DNA of 64,000 nt from Viola odorata (GCA_963691705.1 OY829544.1:5215501-5279500), one strand, 5' to 3'. Counted from the stretch's first letter, positions 1-11,985 are shown. Notes: generated from the sequence alone by a model not told the origin. Translations and numbers: made by a program.

Positions 1-132
1 CAACGAACAAGAAATCCTATTTCCTTCCCTCTAAACATTTAAATTCAATCCAAACAACCCTCAATTTTGTTATTCCACAAATTAAAATTCTTGCCTCTCT
101 CTCTTTTGATCTTCTTTACTCTTTTTGTTGAA

Positions 133-618
133 ATGGAGATGAAAAAATTGAGAGGGTTTCGGTTAGGATGCAGGATACTGAGAGTAGTGAGAATATTCCG
201 ATTTGCCGCCCGACCCGGAAGGAGACACGCCCGTTTGTACTCTGCTCCCCGCCGGTCGTCGATTTCCCTGGCCAGAATCTTGGGTTTGGCTTGTTTTTGG
301 CGGCGGGGAGCGAAGGTACTGTCTTGTAACGATTCGGATTCGGGTTATATCCAATTGGGTAAGGTTAAGCCCGTGGAGGTGCCGAAAGGGCACTTAGCGG
401 TGTACGTGGGTGAATCCGACGGTGGGACCCGACGAGAAGTGGTGCCGGTTATCTATTTCAACCATCCGCTGTTCGGGGAGCTGTTGAAGGAAGCGGAGCG
501 GGTATACGGGTACAATCATCCGGGTGGGATCAAGATACCATGTGGGTATTCGGAGTTTGAGAAGGTGAAGATGAGGATTGCGGGTTGGTATAGCAACGAG
601 CACCACAAGAATTGGTGA
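133..618 (+). CDS. SAUR-family auxin-responsive protein
   Basis: Intron-less 161-aa protein. The C-terminal half (about residues 80-152) is a SAUR domain: it contains VEVPKGHLAVYVGE, then VVPVIYFNHPLFGELLKEAE and IPCGYSEFEKV, all family signatures. The N-terminal 75 residues are basic and arginine-rich, as in the longer SAUR36-like members. SAUR proteins are short-lived auxin-induced regulators of cell expansion; many inhibit PP2C.D phosphatases at the plasma membrane (family knowledge). The open frame extends upstream to about 67, but the first ATG is at 133 and gives the usual basic SAUR start, so I use it. The upstream promoter lies outside the window. Lack of introns is normal for the family. 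Confidence 0.93.
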   Translation: MEMKKLRGFRLGCRILRVVRIFRFAARPGRRHARLYSAPRRSSISLARILGLACFWRRGAKVLSCNDSDSGYIQLGKVKPVEVPKGHLAVYVGESDGGTRREVVPVIYFNHPLFGELLKEAERVYGYNHPGGIKIPCGYSEFEKVKMRIAGWYSNEHHKNW

Positions 619-2090
619 TGTGTAAACAAAAAATCAATGGTTTGGACCACAATTTTATTTTCCGATCGAAAACTTTGGACCAGAATGGTCTTTGATTTTC
701 TGTCATTGGAAAAAAAATGGTTCAACTAGTTTCTGTAGATACATCTTGTAAGTTGTAATCCTGAAGGAGGAGAAGATTTTTCTTTTGTTATTTTATATTA
801 TATAATAACTGAAAAAACTGACAACCAAAATACCCAGAAATTATGATCCAGAATGAAATTAAATAAATACCCAGAAAGCGACCATAACAAAAAGGGTAAG
901 AAATGCAAAAAGAGGAAAAGAGAGGGGCCAGGCAGACAAGATATTAAATATGAAAGATACGCCTTGTACTCTCCAAGGAGTAGATGGTTAACGTGAATGA
1001 TTGTTTCCATTTTATCTAATTTTTAATTTAATTACCCTAATGTTTTGTGCCAGCACAAATATAAAGAAGAGAAATTTAACAAGGGAAAGAAAAAAAAGGG
1101 GAGAAAATTTCTAGAAAAATTTCATTGTATGACTGCATTTTTTTAGATACAAAGAAAAATGAAAGAAATTATAATATTTATCCACTTTATCCTTATAACC
1201 CATCTTCTTCATCTCTATATTCTCTTTTACACTTTTCATGGAACATCTCACTTGCATAAACCCCCTTATCCCATTTTCAAACTTGAATTGCAACCAACTG
1301 CTTCTTCAACTAAAAATATCACCCAAACTCGATTTGTAACATACCCATTTTCAATTGGACACTTACGAACACAAGGTTATTTTGTGTGGTTTAAAGCTTG
1401 AAGATTGTGCTGCATTTTTATCTTATGAATTGATTACAAAATAAATCAGCCATTTGTTTTTAAGACACCAAACACGTCATTGCCCTTGGAGTTATGCTCA
1501 TTCGTATAAGGTTTTGATCTCCATGTATTTTCTTTTGAACTTTTGTATGGTTAGAAAAATAGGAGAAAATGTAGGAAAAAGGAAAATTATAAAAAATTGG
1601 AATAATTATTGAAACAAAACCTACATACCTGATGTTAAAAAATGGAGAGCAGCTTGAGAAGGAAAAAGAGGAATTTAGCTTGAGAAGGAAGAAGAGGAAG
1701 AAGCATCGGTCTGCTTGAAAAAGAAAAGAAAGAGGGTATTTACGGGAATAATATGCTTTATCTCTAATTTCCTTCATTTTTCTCCCATATGTGGGAGGAA
1801 AATTTTCTGTGGGCCCGGAAGGAAATTTTTATAATTTATTTCCTTCCTATTCCATTGTATTCCCTTTGATTCTCTTATGCAGTACTATTTTTTCTCATAG
1901 AAGAGAAATTTTAAAAATTTCATTTCCTTTACTTTCCTTTCCATCCTATTCCTTCTTACCGTACAAAAGCTAAAAGTTGCATTTTGACATGGCTATTGGT
2001 AACCAATTGAAAGCAATTATGCAAATTTTATTAATTTAATGCCAGCAATTGAAAAGAAGTATAGAAAGGAAAAATATTAAAAAAATCTAA
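619..2090. other. Intergenic, no gene seen
   Basis: AT-rich sequence with only short, low-complexity open frames. A stretch at about 1797-1965 resembles the reverse complement of about 21490-21650: both read as a (G/A)CCCGGAAGGAAATTT core followed by a T/C-rich tail. This suggests a dispersed, decayed repeat. Nothing else is supportable. Confidence 0.6.
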
Positions 2091-2783
2091 GGCCCCGTTT
2101 ACCGCAGAGAATTCCCCAGGAAATTCTCCAGTTTTTTGAAAACTGAACTTTTTTTCCAAAAACGCGTTTACTTTGCGCTATTTTCATTTCTGTTTTCGAA
2201 ACGAAAATTTTCAGATTGAAAACTCATGTGTAAGTTTTGAAAACACCAAAAACCTGTTTTCAAAATTTCTAACTCATTCCTTCTCAAAATGAAAACACGC
2301 TGCTTCACTTTGAAAATTAAATGAAAGTTTTTTTAATACATTTTTACCCCTCACTATTTCTTCACTTTCATCGTCCTCACGTTTCTTTCTTTCCTTCATC
2401 TGCTCACGTTCTTCTTGTGTTCCTCTTCTCTTCTCCCTCCGACGCCGGCCTTCTTCTCCACTCTCGGCTCCGTCCGACTGCTCTGAGTCTCGGCTGCTCC
2501 TCCTCCACCACCCACCGAAACCCTGGGTACCAGTTTTCTTCCTCTCTATTTATGATTAAATCAGCAGTATTGAAAGTGTCGTCGTTTCTGTTTCCTCTTC
2601 ACCCCCCCCACAGACTGTCGGTGGCCAAAAACGTCTGTCACCAGAAGCCCAAAGTATGCAATTTCACTGAACTTGGTACTCTCCTCTCCTTTGGACCTTC
2701 AACTTATTTGTTTTGCGTCCCTCCTTTAGCTGTGCCTTTAACTGCCAACAAAAGTTAATTAATACAACCGTGCTACTGGTTGA

Positions 2784-3155
2784 TTGTGTTTGTCTAAAGC
2801 TTTGCACGGATTTACTCTTCGTCCCACTCCACCACACAATCTTAGCTGCTCTTGCCCTTACAATTCTTCAAGATCCTATCTTTACTTGCAAAATCGTGCA
2901 AACCCATCAATCTTATGCTGCAGAGGAAGCTATGGTGGTGGTTTAGGCCTGCTTTTGTTGTTGGGTCCTCATCCTTTTTCCCCAGTCTTTAAGAATTTCA
3001 AGAACAGGAGAAGCATTTTCCATACCCGGATAGGAGCCACCCGCAGAGAGTCTCCTTATGAAGTTTTGGGTGTGTCTCCATCAGCAACTCCTGATGAGAT
3101 CAAAAGGGCTTATAGAAAACTTGCTTTGAAGTATCACCCTGATGTCAATAAAGAG
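2784..3155 (+). pseudogene. Captured chloroplast DnaJ (J-domain) gene fragment
   Basis: The frame encodes a serine/proline-rich, transit-peptide-like stretch, then the first two thirds of a J domain: [20 protein letters not shown], followed by [15 protein letters not shown] with the HPD tripeptide that stimulates Hsp70 ATPase. The match stops at a GT donor (3156), and the rest of the J domain does not follow. The style matches plant chloroplast DnaJ C76-like proteins. Upstream sequence (about 2400-2780) looks like a 5' leader or earlier exon in other frames. It lies inside the Harbinger-type element and is followed by an exon from a different gene, so I treat it as a captured fragment and not a working gene. 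The left limit of the fragment is approximate. Confidence 0.75.
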
Positions 3156-3199
3156 GTATTGTTTGATTATTTAGCAGCTGCTGTGTTTATAGTTTGTTT

Positions 3200-3525
3200 G
3201 AGTAAAATTATGCGAATCTTGTTAAAATTCATGAGTATTTACTGTTTTATAGCTAGCAATGTGTAGTAGAATGTAGATTGTGTTTGTTTTGGTTTGCAAG
3301 GAAGTTGGAATGTCAACAATTTTGAGGATTTTATCTCATATTCTTCTGCATATTGTTGGTTTGAGTTAATTGTATGAAATCTTGTTGAACATCATGAGTA
3401 GTACTGTTCTATAGCTAGCTACGTGCAGTAGAATGTAGATGGTGTTTGTTTTTGGTTTGCAAGAAAGTTGAAATGCTCACAATTTTGAAGTAAACTTTTC
3501 TCATATTCTAGATTTGCTAGAATCT
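3200..3525 (+). repeat. Tandem duplication of about 165 bp in the intron
   Basis: The sequence from about 3200 (ATCTTGTTAAAATTCATGAG through TAGAATGTAGATTGTGTTTG) recurs about 165 bp later, from about 3365, with some changes. Both copies lie between the DnaJ-derived and YKT6-derived exons. Confidence 0.7.
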
Positions 3526-3632
3526 GAATCCTTTAGAGAAAAAAATTGTTGGTTTAAAGTTTCTTGTAGCATAGTTTGTTTTGTTAATTGGTAAAAGTTG
3601 TGTTTAGATCTGCATGCTTCTTCTTGTTACAG

Positions 3633-3719
3633 CACAAGACCATTGACAGTGTCCTTGCACGAGGGGAGAAACTGGACAGTTTAGTAGAGAAGAGTTCTGA
3701 TCTCAGTGCTGCATCACAG
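3633..3719 (+). pseudogene. Captured YKT6 R-SNARE exon
   Basis: An 87-bp, phase 0/0 exon between a perfect acceptor (TTACAG) and donor (GTAAAC). Its 29 codons read [20 protein letters not shown] then SSDLSAASQ, which I recognise as the zero-layer part of the SNARE helix of plant YKT6 (the central R of LARGEK is the R-SNARE arginine). YKT6 is a longin-type R-SNARE that works in ER-Golgi-vacuole fusion. Neither the longin domain nor the C-terminal CCxxL prenylation tail is nearby, so this is a single displaced exon. The DnaJ fragment upstream ends in the same phase, so the two could be spliced together in frame. Confidence 0.8.
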
Positions 3720-4164
3720 GTAAACACACACTCAGTTTGTAACTACATGCGTTTTTATTGAATTTGATACGACTTGTAAAAATTTCAGCTACATATGTAA
3801 CTCCTTTTATGTGTTTAAGCATGCACAGTTCAATTCTCAAATTTGTTATCCTTTTGTTGTTAATCAACTTAGTCTGCAATTGGAAGACCATGTCACACCT
3901 TTTGGATATCTGATGAGTTCATCATAGTCTGCATTGAAGGCACTAACTTAATGGGTGTCAAATTGTTTAAGTGAGGCATTGCATAATAGTTTGATTTCTT
4001 ATTTCACCTGCATCCGTTGACCCTTTGAGGATTTGAATAGAAGAGGAAAGAATTGATTATTTTTTTAGTGAGATGTTAGGAAATGCTATTGCTAGGAATT
4101 CATCAAGTTTCTGTGTGATAAGCAAAACACTTACCTAATAAATATACCCTTTAAATGGTGTAAT

Positions 4165-4460
4165 TTGCGTGGCTGATTGCTTGGTTGATTTGTAGGTAAT
4201 TTTGGGGTCATTTGCGTGGCTGATTGCTTAGTTGATTTCTGGGTAATTTTGGGGCTAATTGCGTGGCTGTTCTAGGCTGATTATAGTTGATTAAATTTGG
4301 TGTCAAAATGCTGCCAATTTGCTGCAAAATGTTGATTAAATTTGGTGTCAAAATGTTGCCATTTTGCTGCCGAAATGTTGATTAAATTTGCTGTAAAAAT
4401 GCTGCCAATTTGCTGTCTAAAATGCTGCCAATTTGCTGGCAAAATGTTGATTCTTCTTAG
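4165..4460. repeat. Short tandem repeats, two units
   Basis: Two direct copies of a roughly 48-bp unit beginning TTTGCGTGGCTGATTGCTT (about 4165-4260) are followed by a minisatellite of degenerate units built on AAAATGCTGCCAATTTGCTG (about 4300-4450). On the minus strand the minisatellite extends the LRR frame with repeated ANWQHF-type peptides, so it has replaced the downstream part of the captured gene. Confidence 0.75.
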
Positions 4461-5108
4461 CTTTCTCAATTGACCAACACTAGATGGAATTCCTCTTTGC
4501 AGATGATTTCCGTCACCATAAAGTATCCGGATGGATGACAGATTTCCAAAATAATGGGGGATTTCCCCAACTAGATTGTTCTGATAAAAAGATAAACCCT
4601 TTAGGTTTGATAACATTTCAAATTCGGCCGGAAGTTTTCCTGTCAGGTTGTTGACTTGTAACTAATGCATGAACAGATTGGTGCATCTAGAAATGTTGAC
4701 AGGAATTACACCAGAGAACGAGTTGTTGCCGAGGATCAATGTCTGTAGCCGAAACAAGCAGCCGAGTTCTTGTGGGATGTGATTGGTGAACGTATTGTTT
4801 TCAAGAACAAGTGTTCTGAGAAAACTGAGGTTGCCCACATGAGGAGACAGTGTGCCCTGAAGTTTGGAAGAGCTGAGGTCAAGCTCCACAACTCTCGGAT
4901 GGCGACGACCACAAGAAACACCTGACCATTGACAGAAGTGCAAGGATTGGTTCCAAGAATTGAGAACAGCAAAAGGATCAGAACTGATTTGAGCCTTAAT
5001 GGCTAGCAAAGATTGCATGTCTGTCAGGTTTGAGCCTGACTGAGAAAAAGGGATGAGGTGCATTATCTGAAGGAAGATCAGTAGCAACAAAATGCCTGAC
5101 CTGCACAT
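4455..5108 (-). pseudogene. Captured LRR receptor-like kinase 5' fragment
   Basis: From the ATG at 5108 the frame gives a hydrophobic signal peptide (MCRSGILLLLIFLQ), an LRRNT-type segment with DMQSLLAIKAQISSDPFAVL and NSWNQSLHFCQWSGVSC, then leucine-rich repeats such as LDLSSSKLQGTLSPHVGNLS. This is the start of an EFR/Xa21-type LRR-XII receptor kinase. The reading frame is continuous except for one TAG at 4662-4664. It ends near 4455 where the minisatellite takes over. No transmembrane or kinase region is present. It runs opposite to the DnaJ and YKT6 pieces inside the same transposon, so I read it as a third captured fragment. Confidence 0.82.
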
Positions 5109-5849
5109 GATGATTGAAGTGTGCTTTTGTAATTTAGGAATACTGAAATTGATGATTTGCACTTGTTGCAGCCTAAAAGGTGGATAGGATTGGTAAAAAT
5201 GATTCATAGTAATCATTAGAATATGAGGAATTAACAAGCCAAATAGAGTATGTATTTAATGTCATCTCTTTTTATATTTACATAATGAACAATAAGACTA
5301 TTTTATATGTTTTTTATTTTCATGTCAAAACATGAATTAGTATATTTATATGTAATGGAATATTAGTAGATTGATGATATATTTTAAAATTTTCAATTAT
5401 AATAAGTGTCATTTTTTTCCTACGAATATATTTATTAGTTTGTTAATCTTTGCAAATAGAAGAAAATAATAACATGATTTTTTTCATTAAAAAAATCAAA
5501 AAATTTCAAATGATTTATTCTTTTCATTACAAATATTTTCGGTTTTCCACAAAAAATGAAAACGCGTGAAGTAAACACGTTTTTTAGTTTTCAGATCAGG
5601 AAATTCTTACATTCAGTGCGAAGTAAACGCGTTCTCCAGTTTTTCTGATCAGGAAACAAGCGCGAAGTAAACGCATTTTCCAGTTTTCAGAATGAAAACA
5701 AAATTCTCGAAATTCAGAAAAACAGCAAATTTTCAAACTGAAAATTCTCCCAAGTAAACGGGCCCTAAACCATTCTTTTTTCGGTTCTATCATATTTGTT
5801 ACATTTATTGATTGAATTTTATAATTTTTAAAATACTCTTGGGCATAGT

Positions 5850-6350
5850 TTTAAAAACCATACCCACTTGATGGTCGGACCGATAAAACCACGACCAAAA
5901 GAGGTTTTTGGTTCGATTCAGCTATTTGATCGGATATACATGCGAACCGGAAAAAACCAGTCAACCCGCTCGGTTTTTATACAATCGACGACCCGGTCGG
6001 TTCACTGTCAACCCAGCTAGGTCAATGTCATTGTCAAAACAGCGTCGTTTAAGGAAAAGGAAACGACGCCGTTTTGTTCTTCTTCACCAAAACGACGTCA
6101 TATTGGTATTGGAATATTTTTTTTTAATAAGAATATGGAGAATTTGATGGGCCCACCCATTACAGGCATGGATCGGCCCATTAGAATATGAAAATTTACT
6201 GGTTCAATCCGGTTCAATTATCTAAGATTGAACGGTTCGATGTGTGAACGGTTCAAAACAGTTTAATGGGTCAATCCGGTCGAACCCAGTTAAACTCAGT
6301 CGGATTAAAAAAATTTCATTTCTAGTTTGCTGTCCGGTTTGGTTTTTAAA
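5850..6350. mobile_element. Decayed MITE-like element
   Basis: The segment starts with AGTTTTAAAAACCATACC and ends, reverse-complemented, with a similar ATTTTAAAAACCAAACC. The interior is rich in AACCGG/CCGGTT and carries the ACGACGCCGTTTTG type of motif common in plant repeats. No coding potential is evident. The element class is not resolved. Confidence 0.4.
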
Positions 6351-6943
6351 ATTATTGAAAAATAATAAAATTTAAATTATAAATATTCGATTGGAAAATT
6401 TTGAAAACTTTAAATTTTTTATTTTTTATTGGCGTATCCCTCCTCCTTCTTTTAAAGATACGAATAGCAAAGTAGCGTAATCGAATTCGGAATTTAACAT
6501 CTTGTTACTTTATAAGAAAAATCAGTCTTTAGTTGATTATTTTTGCTGATTGGGTGGCTCTGACTCACTCAGTAATTTCGGTGCAGAAGCAGAAATAATA
6601 AAACAAATTCCTGGGTTAGGCCTTAAAACCGAGACTGCGCTGCAAAAAATTGACCCTAAATTGGTCTAATAGCCATCACGTGCCCATACATTGTGACATT
6701 CAAAATCAACTTTACAGGTCAAGATATTGGACTATAGTGGTAATTGGCAAACTTTGAGGAAAAACGGAAGTAAATCGGTTATGATGAAAGAGTAAAATAC
6801 TTACCCGTCCTTAATTTAGCTTTCAGATTCGAAATCGAGAAAACACCTATGAAGAAAAAAATCCTGCATCTTAAATACCCGTAAGTCCGTGACTGAGGTG
6901 TTTTAGCTGATATTGTTCCTACAAAGTTGAGCCTACCAGCCAA

Positions 6944-8164
6944 CATTGACGGATCCAGGAATAAAATCCAAAGCGAAATTTTTTTTGTTGAGTATTTTTA
7001 AAGGAAGACAATTTTTTTTTGAGTATTTTTAAGGGAAGGCAAGCGAGCTGAACAAAAAATTAAAAAAATGCTTAAAAGTATTTATATTTGTCACTAAATA
7101 ACAAATTGATAGGGTGGAAAAGATTCAATTTCCAGGATAAGATAAGTTATATTATGAATAAATTTGTACACATGTTAATTTATTTTATAGGGTAGAAAAA
7201 TAAAATCTAATTAATTAATTTAAAATTTTCTGATTATCAGAAACATGCATGAGTTCATGGCCGAAAAAGAAAAGAAAAGAAAAGAAAAGAAAAGAAAAGA
7301 AAGTCATGGTGTTTGTTATTTAGCAGACATTATGATCCATGTAGATATATATAGTACATATAGTTTGACGGGTATTTAATTAGATTTGTCTAAAAAAAAT
7401 AGCTAGAAATTTAGGAGTCCCTAATGAATATAAAATTTCATGTCTCTAACCGTGTAATATTTTGAAAATTGAGGTATGTTTTCAAATACCGATCATTCTT
7501 AATCAAAACTGCTTATGCTAGAAACATACTTGTCATCAATATACGGTGGAGAGATTGACCCTTGTTATGTTTGTGAAATCCAGTCCCTTTGGCTCTACAG
7601 TAGACCTAACAAAAATAACTTCAAACTTAAGAAATCGGATAAAGCCCAATTTAAGCAAAGCCTAAACCTTCAATTTCCAGGACAAGATAGGTTATATTAT
7701 GAATAAATTTGCACACGTGTTAATTTATTTTATAGGATGAAAAAAATAGAATCAAGTTAATCAATTTGAAATTTTCTGATTATTAGAAAAATGCACAAAT
7801 CCATGACCGAAAAAGAAAAGTAATATCATAAGTGGAATAAATTTCAATCGTCTATCAATACATGCTAATTTATTTTATAGGGTGGAAAGAGAGATATAAT
7901 TTTATTTTTCAAAAAAAAAAATAGAATTTAGTTAATTTAATTTAAACTTTTTGAATTATATCAAAATTTTATGACCGTGTGAGCTATACAAAAAGATAAC
8001 ATGTCCTTCTTTGTGGTTCTGGATTGAGAATGAGATGACCCACGCCCTCTGACATTGATGTATAAATCTGACGCCTTACACCTGACATTTGTATATAATA
8101 TTGCTTAGTAAATTAATTTTATCATTTAATTAAATAAATTTTCCCTGAGCTGGATCCGTCACTG
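6944..8164. mobile_element. Non-autonomous hAT-type element
   Basis: The ends match as inverted repeats: CATTGACGGATCCAG on the left and, reverse-complemented, CAGTGACGGATCCAG on the right. The flanks CCAGCCAA (6936-6943) and CCGGCCAG (8165-8172) are an 8-bp duplication with two changes. The subterminal 7020-7110 matches, in reverse complement, the 3' end of the TTF/MYM-type hAT at 15640-15740, so the two are related. Internally three diverged copies of an AT-rich unit (about 7125, 7665 and 7850) occur in tandem. No transposase frame remains. Confidence 0.65.
7264..7303 (+). repeat. (AAAAG)n microsatellite
   Basis: About eight uninterrupted AAAAG units inside the hAT-type element. Confidence 0.9.
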
Positions 8165-8545
8165 CCGGCCAGTCACAAATTCAGTTACGTTTTCTATCAA
8201 ATTTGTATCAACGTAATCTTACCCACACCGAGTTTCACCAAACACGTCCTGTTTGACGAATTCACAAAATTGGACAACATGAGGTTGTTCTCAAACAGAA
8301 TCACCTCTACATAAACTATCACATAATTATGGGCCATTGGTTGCAAATATGTACAAACCTGTCAAACCACATCTTACAACCAAGATCATTACAAGTAATG
8401 CACATCAGATCTCAGCTTCCATGACTAAACCAGTACTGTTCCTTTTTAACTAAGTACTTCTTTGTATAACAAGTTCAGGCATTTTCTTCCAGCAGACCCT
8501 ACACGCTACATGGTTTTATACAAAGACACCCTTTGCTTCTATTAG

Positions 8546-11500
8546 TTAGGCACTATAACCTCGGATAAATGGATGCCATTCCCCAACATCGTGACCGCCA
8601 CAAGCTACACCGCAAGCTTCCTCCATCGAGGCCTGCGAGATTCCATAATTGCAGATGTTGGCAAATGCACGCATGTGCTTCATGCCATACTGTGTCAGCG
8701 ATCCACAGTGCCTCTCGAATGATCGAACCTAACACGAAAAGTTTAGATATTTTTTGTGTTCTGATGTAACGAATGAAATGCAGTAAAGGAATCAGAAAGG
8801 GGTTGTCAGAATGTCTTACCATTGATTTCAAGCATTTCCAGTCATCAACCAAGGGCGAACCAGGTTTCCTGACAGATTGAAGAATGGAAGAACCTTTCTT
8901 CGGTCCAAATAATAATGTTCCAATCAATTTTATGCTACCATCCAAGTGATTCCTGTGCCTCATTGTCTCCTTAATCTGATTAAGGATTTCTGTCTTCTCC
9001 TCTGACCCTTCTTTCGATTTTTTGTACTGCAGGACAAAGGCAGGAAATACAATATTTATGCGGTTTAAACAACGGATGCATAGAGTACAGTCCTATTCTG
9101 TTCTGTGTAGTGTTAGAGCTTAGAGCTTACCATTTGCCACATGAAAACAAGCTCTGCATCTCTTTGGTTGACAACCTCCATAGGCTTCGGAAGACCGTTG
9201 TTTGGGGGGAAGTTTACTGTTGCAGGATCGAAACCTTGATACAAATAAAGCTTCTCCGCCCTAATGGTTTTGTTCCCATATTCCATGACATGAGATCCTG
9301 AATGGTAAGTGCTTGAGTCGGAAGTTCTCACCTTAACCTGTAAATGAAATATTTATACTCAATGATTGAAAATTGAAGTTCACACTCAAAAGACAACCAG
9401 ATCTAAGTGGCAAGCAATAAACTGTGTTTTAGCATTACCGTCTTGTATTGATCTTTTATCGCTTCTTTCTTTAGATTGTGTGACTCACTGCAAAAAGTGA
9501 AAACATATAGTATGCATAACTCAGTTGTTTTCTCATGGGAAATCTTACGAACACTGTTGAAATTCCTTTGACCAATTCAGAAAAAAATGGATCATTGTAC
9601 GCACCTATCTTCCATCCAAGCAACACTATATAGATCACCTAAACAAGTGTTGTATTCCGGAGGAGCACCCTCCCCTGGACAATAAGTTCCCCAGCTATTC
9701 TCTTGTGCATTTGATGCTGTTGTAACATAAATGTTTAGATCCTCCGGCATTACCCCTTCAAAATTGCTACCACTCTCGCAAGCTTCCACATATACAACCT
9801 GCATTTGACGCAAATTTCAATCATCATTCAAATGAACTAGTTTTGCTGGAGAAGGAAAGGAAGACCTATTCTGTGAAGAAATGATTTTGTTCACCATTTC
9901 TCTGTAGCTATTAGCTGCGTGTTTCTTCTTCAAAGTATTGATAAAATCCATTGCATACACATAAGGCAAATTGGGCATCCCTACATCCACAAGACAACTC
10001 AGTTAGCTCCTATCCTTAGCAATAATGTGAGGATCAATCCACTACTAAACATAAAACTACTGAAAGGGAGATAAAAGGACCAACTTACCAAGGACACCAG
10101 GACCTCCATGATCAGAATAGTACACGAAGATCCTGTCATCTGGTTTGCTATCGACAACCTTGCCGCTTCCTCCTTTGACAGCACTCTTGTCACCAAGAAG
10201 TACTGCATACAGATTATGGGCATTGACTTCCGCCCCAGTGTAATCCTGCCACCGTACATGTACATAACCATCAATGTCAATCGAAAGAAGATTCTTTCTT
10301 ATATCCAATCAGCATTGATAGTTATGGTGAAAGGTATGCAAGCATATGAATTCATATGTTCCATTCCATTGACAGAAGTAAAACACAATTTAATAAACTG
10401 ATCAGTCTTTCTCACTTCTCCGTATTTTAGTTAGGATATTCCATTTAAGCTATAATAAAATTTAAGCAGAAATTACATTTAACAATCCGTTTTAGCATTT
10501 AGATGACACGTTGAGATCAAGAACAATACATGGATAGTGACTGGCATAGGATTGAAGGTCATTATCATATGGGTGTCACCTAATTTACTAATCAAAGGAT
10601 TCCATATGTACCAAACAAACTTTACATATACTATTAATTGATAAAGTTGGCAGACAAATTACCCCTTAAACAATCTCCACCTAATGTAAAATAAAATAAA
10701 CCAAGATGACCACCAATTTGATTAGGTGGAGTCCTAAGAGTAATCATAATTATTAGGAAATTTTCTCTGAATTTGATAAATTAATTTCAAAAGTCCAAGA
10801 TTCTACTCTTTTTAGTTTTTGGACCGACCAATATAGAAATAGAATCGGACGTGTATATCAAACCATTTATTGTGAATTTAATAATTAGCCTACCTTCTTT
10901 TTTCTCTAAAGTTTAATAAATTCAAGGTTAGCGGATTTAATAATTAGAGATCACAGAACCTGAATCCGTATTAGTCAGCCCGAATTACCATGTGGGAAAC
11001 CAAAAGGAAAAAAATTAATAATTAGAGACTAGATACTTACTTGCAACTTGATGAGATGAGATGAACAAATTAAGGGATATTGTGGTGAGGGATTAGGGTA
11101 TTTTTTTAAAAGAGATTAAAGATTAATGAATAGTAGCATACACATTTATTTTATAAGCGAACGTGAGATTCGAATCAAGTCAGCAAACAACCAATAAACT
11201 GCATGGCTATTGGCAGTACGAGCATACCTTAATATACGGGATTAATCAATGATAAAGTATATACTATATATGATATTAAGATACCTTAGGCACGCCATGA
11301 TAGACATCTTGACCTTGTGGGTGGTTGATGATGACGCCAGGTCTCGGGTTCAGCTGATTGGTCGCTATGTCATCGTACATAAACACCACTATGTTCTCTT
11401 CCTTCAGCCCACCTTTTCTTAGCAGCTGGTATGCGTGACAAACATCCGCCTGTATATAACATACATAATATGTTTAAAAAAAAGAAAGAATTTATCACAT

Positions 11501-11985
11501 GAATTAAATTTCAATAATGAAAAATAAAGGTGATCAACCATATTTTATTGTGTCAAATTAAATTACATTTTATAACTTTTTAGGTAAATTTTCATAAAAA
11601 GTGATTTATAATTTTTGTGGAAAATGGAAGAGTTCAGTTATTCTCTTTTTATATATATATAAGCTTAGTTATTTTTACTAGATTAATTCTCTTCGCGCCA
11701 GCGGGTGGTGTTGATGAAAAATAGAAAGTAGTTTTGATTAATTAAGATTACCTGGTGCCTGTAATTACCAAAACCATTTGAGCCGGCGACGAGAACAGCC
11801 CATCTTGTGCCGATTTCGTTATCATCCACATCATCGGCTTGATCCGGTTCAGTATTGACTCTATCGGTTGGCATCAGAATTCCGGGCACAAACGGCCGGC
11901 TCATCCGGGTTGCTTGAGCACCGAAAAGACATAGCACAACAGAAAAGAAGATAACATAGTTGAAGAACGACTTGTAGGCCTCCAT
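8546..11985 (-). CDS. VPE: Vacuolar processing enzyme (legumain, peptidase C13)
   Basis: Nine exons: 11752-11985, 11285-11449, 10089-10245, 9895-9980, 9605-9798, 9439-9487, 9131-9337, 8820-9026 and 8546-8728. All borders are GT-AG, the phases join, and the product is 493 aa, the usual VPE length. Exon 1 encodes a signal peptide and the mature start [18 protein letters not shown]. The catalytic histidine lies in [12 protein letters not shown] and the catalytic cysteine in [13 protein letters not shown]. The C-terminal exons form the inhibitory propeptide ending in FIRGYSA. VPEs cleave after Asn/Asp in the vacuole, maturing seed storage and vacuolar proteins and acting as caspase-1-like proteases in cell death (family knowledge). 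The gene looks intact. I do not assign it to the alpha, beta, gamma or delta class. Confidence 0.95.

Larger units (their letters stand above)
2091..5765. mobile_element. Gene-capturing PIF/Harbinger-type element
   Basis: The left end reads GGCCCCGTTTAC and the right end, reverse-complemented, GGGCCCGTTTAC. Both are flanked by TAA (2088-2090 and 5766-5768), the 3-bp duplication typical of PIF/Harbinger/Tourist elements. Subterminal regions on both sides are rich in GTAAACGCG-like repeats and GAAAAC/GTTTTC motifs. No transposase frame is visible. The interior holds fragments of three unrelated host genes: a DnaJ exon and a YKT6 exon on the plus strand and an LRR receptor kinase 5' part on the minus strand. 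By analogy with Pack-MULEs I read it as a non-autonomous gene-capturing element of 3,675 bp. The terminal match is imperfect beyond 12 bases, so the family assignment rests on the TAA duplication and the GGSCCCGTTTAC start. Confidence 0.78.

Noticed and set aside
67..132. N-terminal hydrophobic extension of the SAUR protein
   Set aside because: The extended frame starts at TTG. The first ATG at 133 gives a normal SAUR start.
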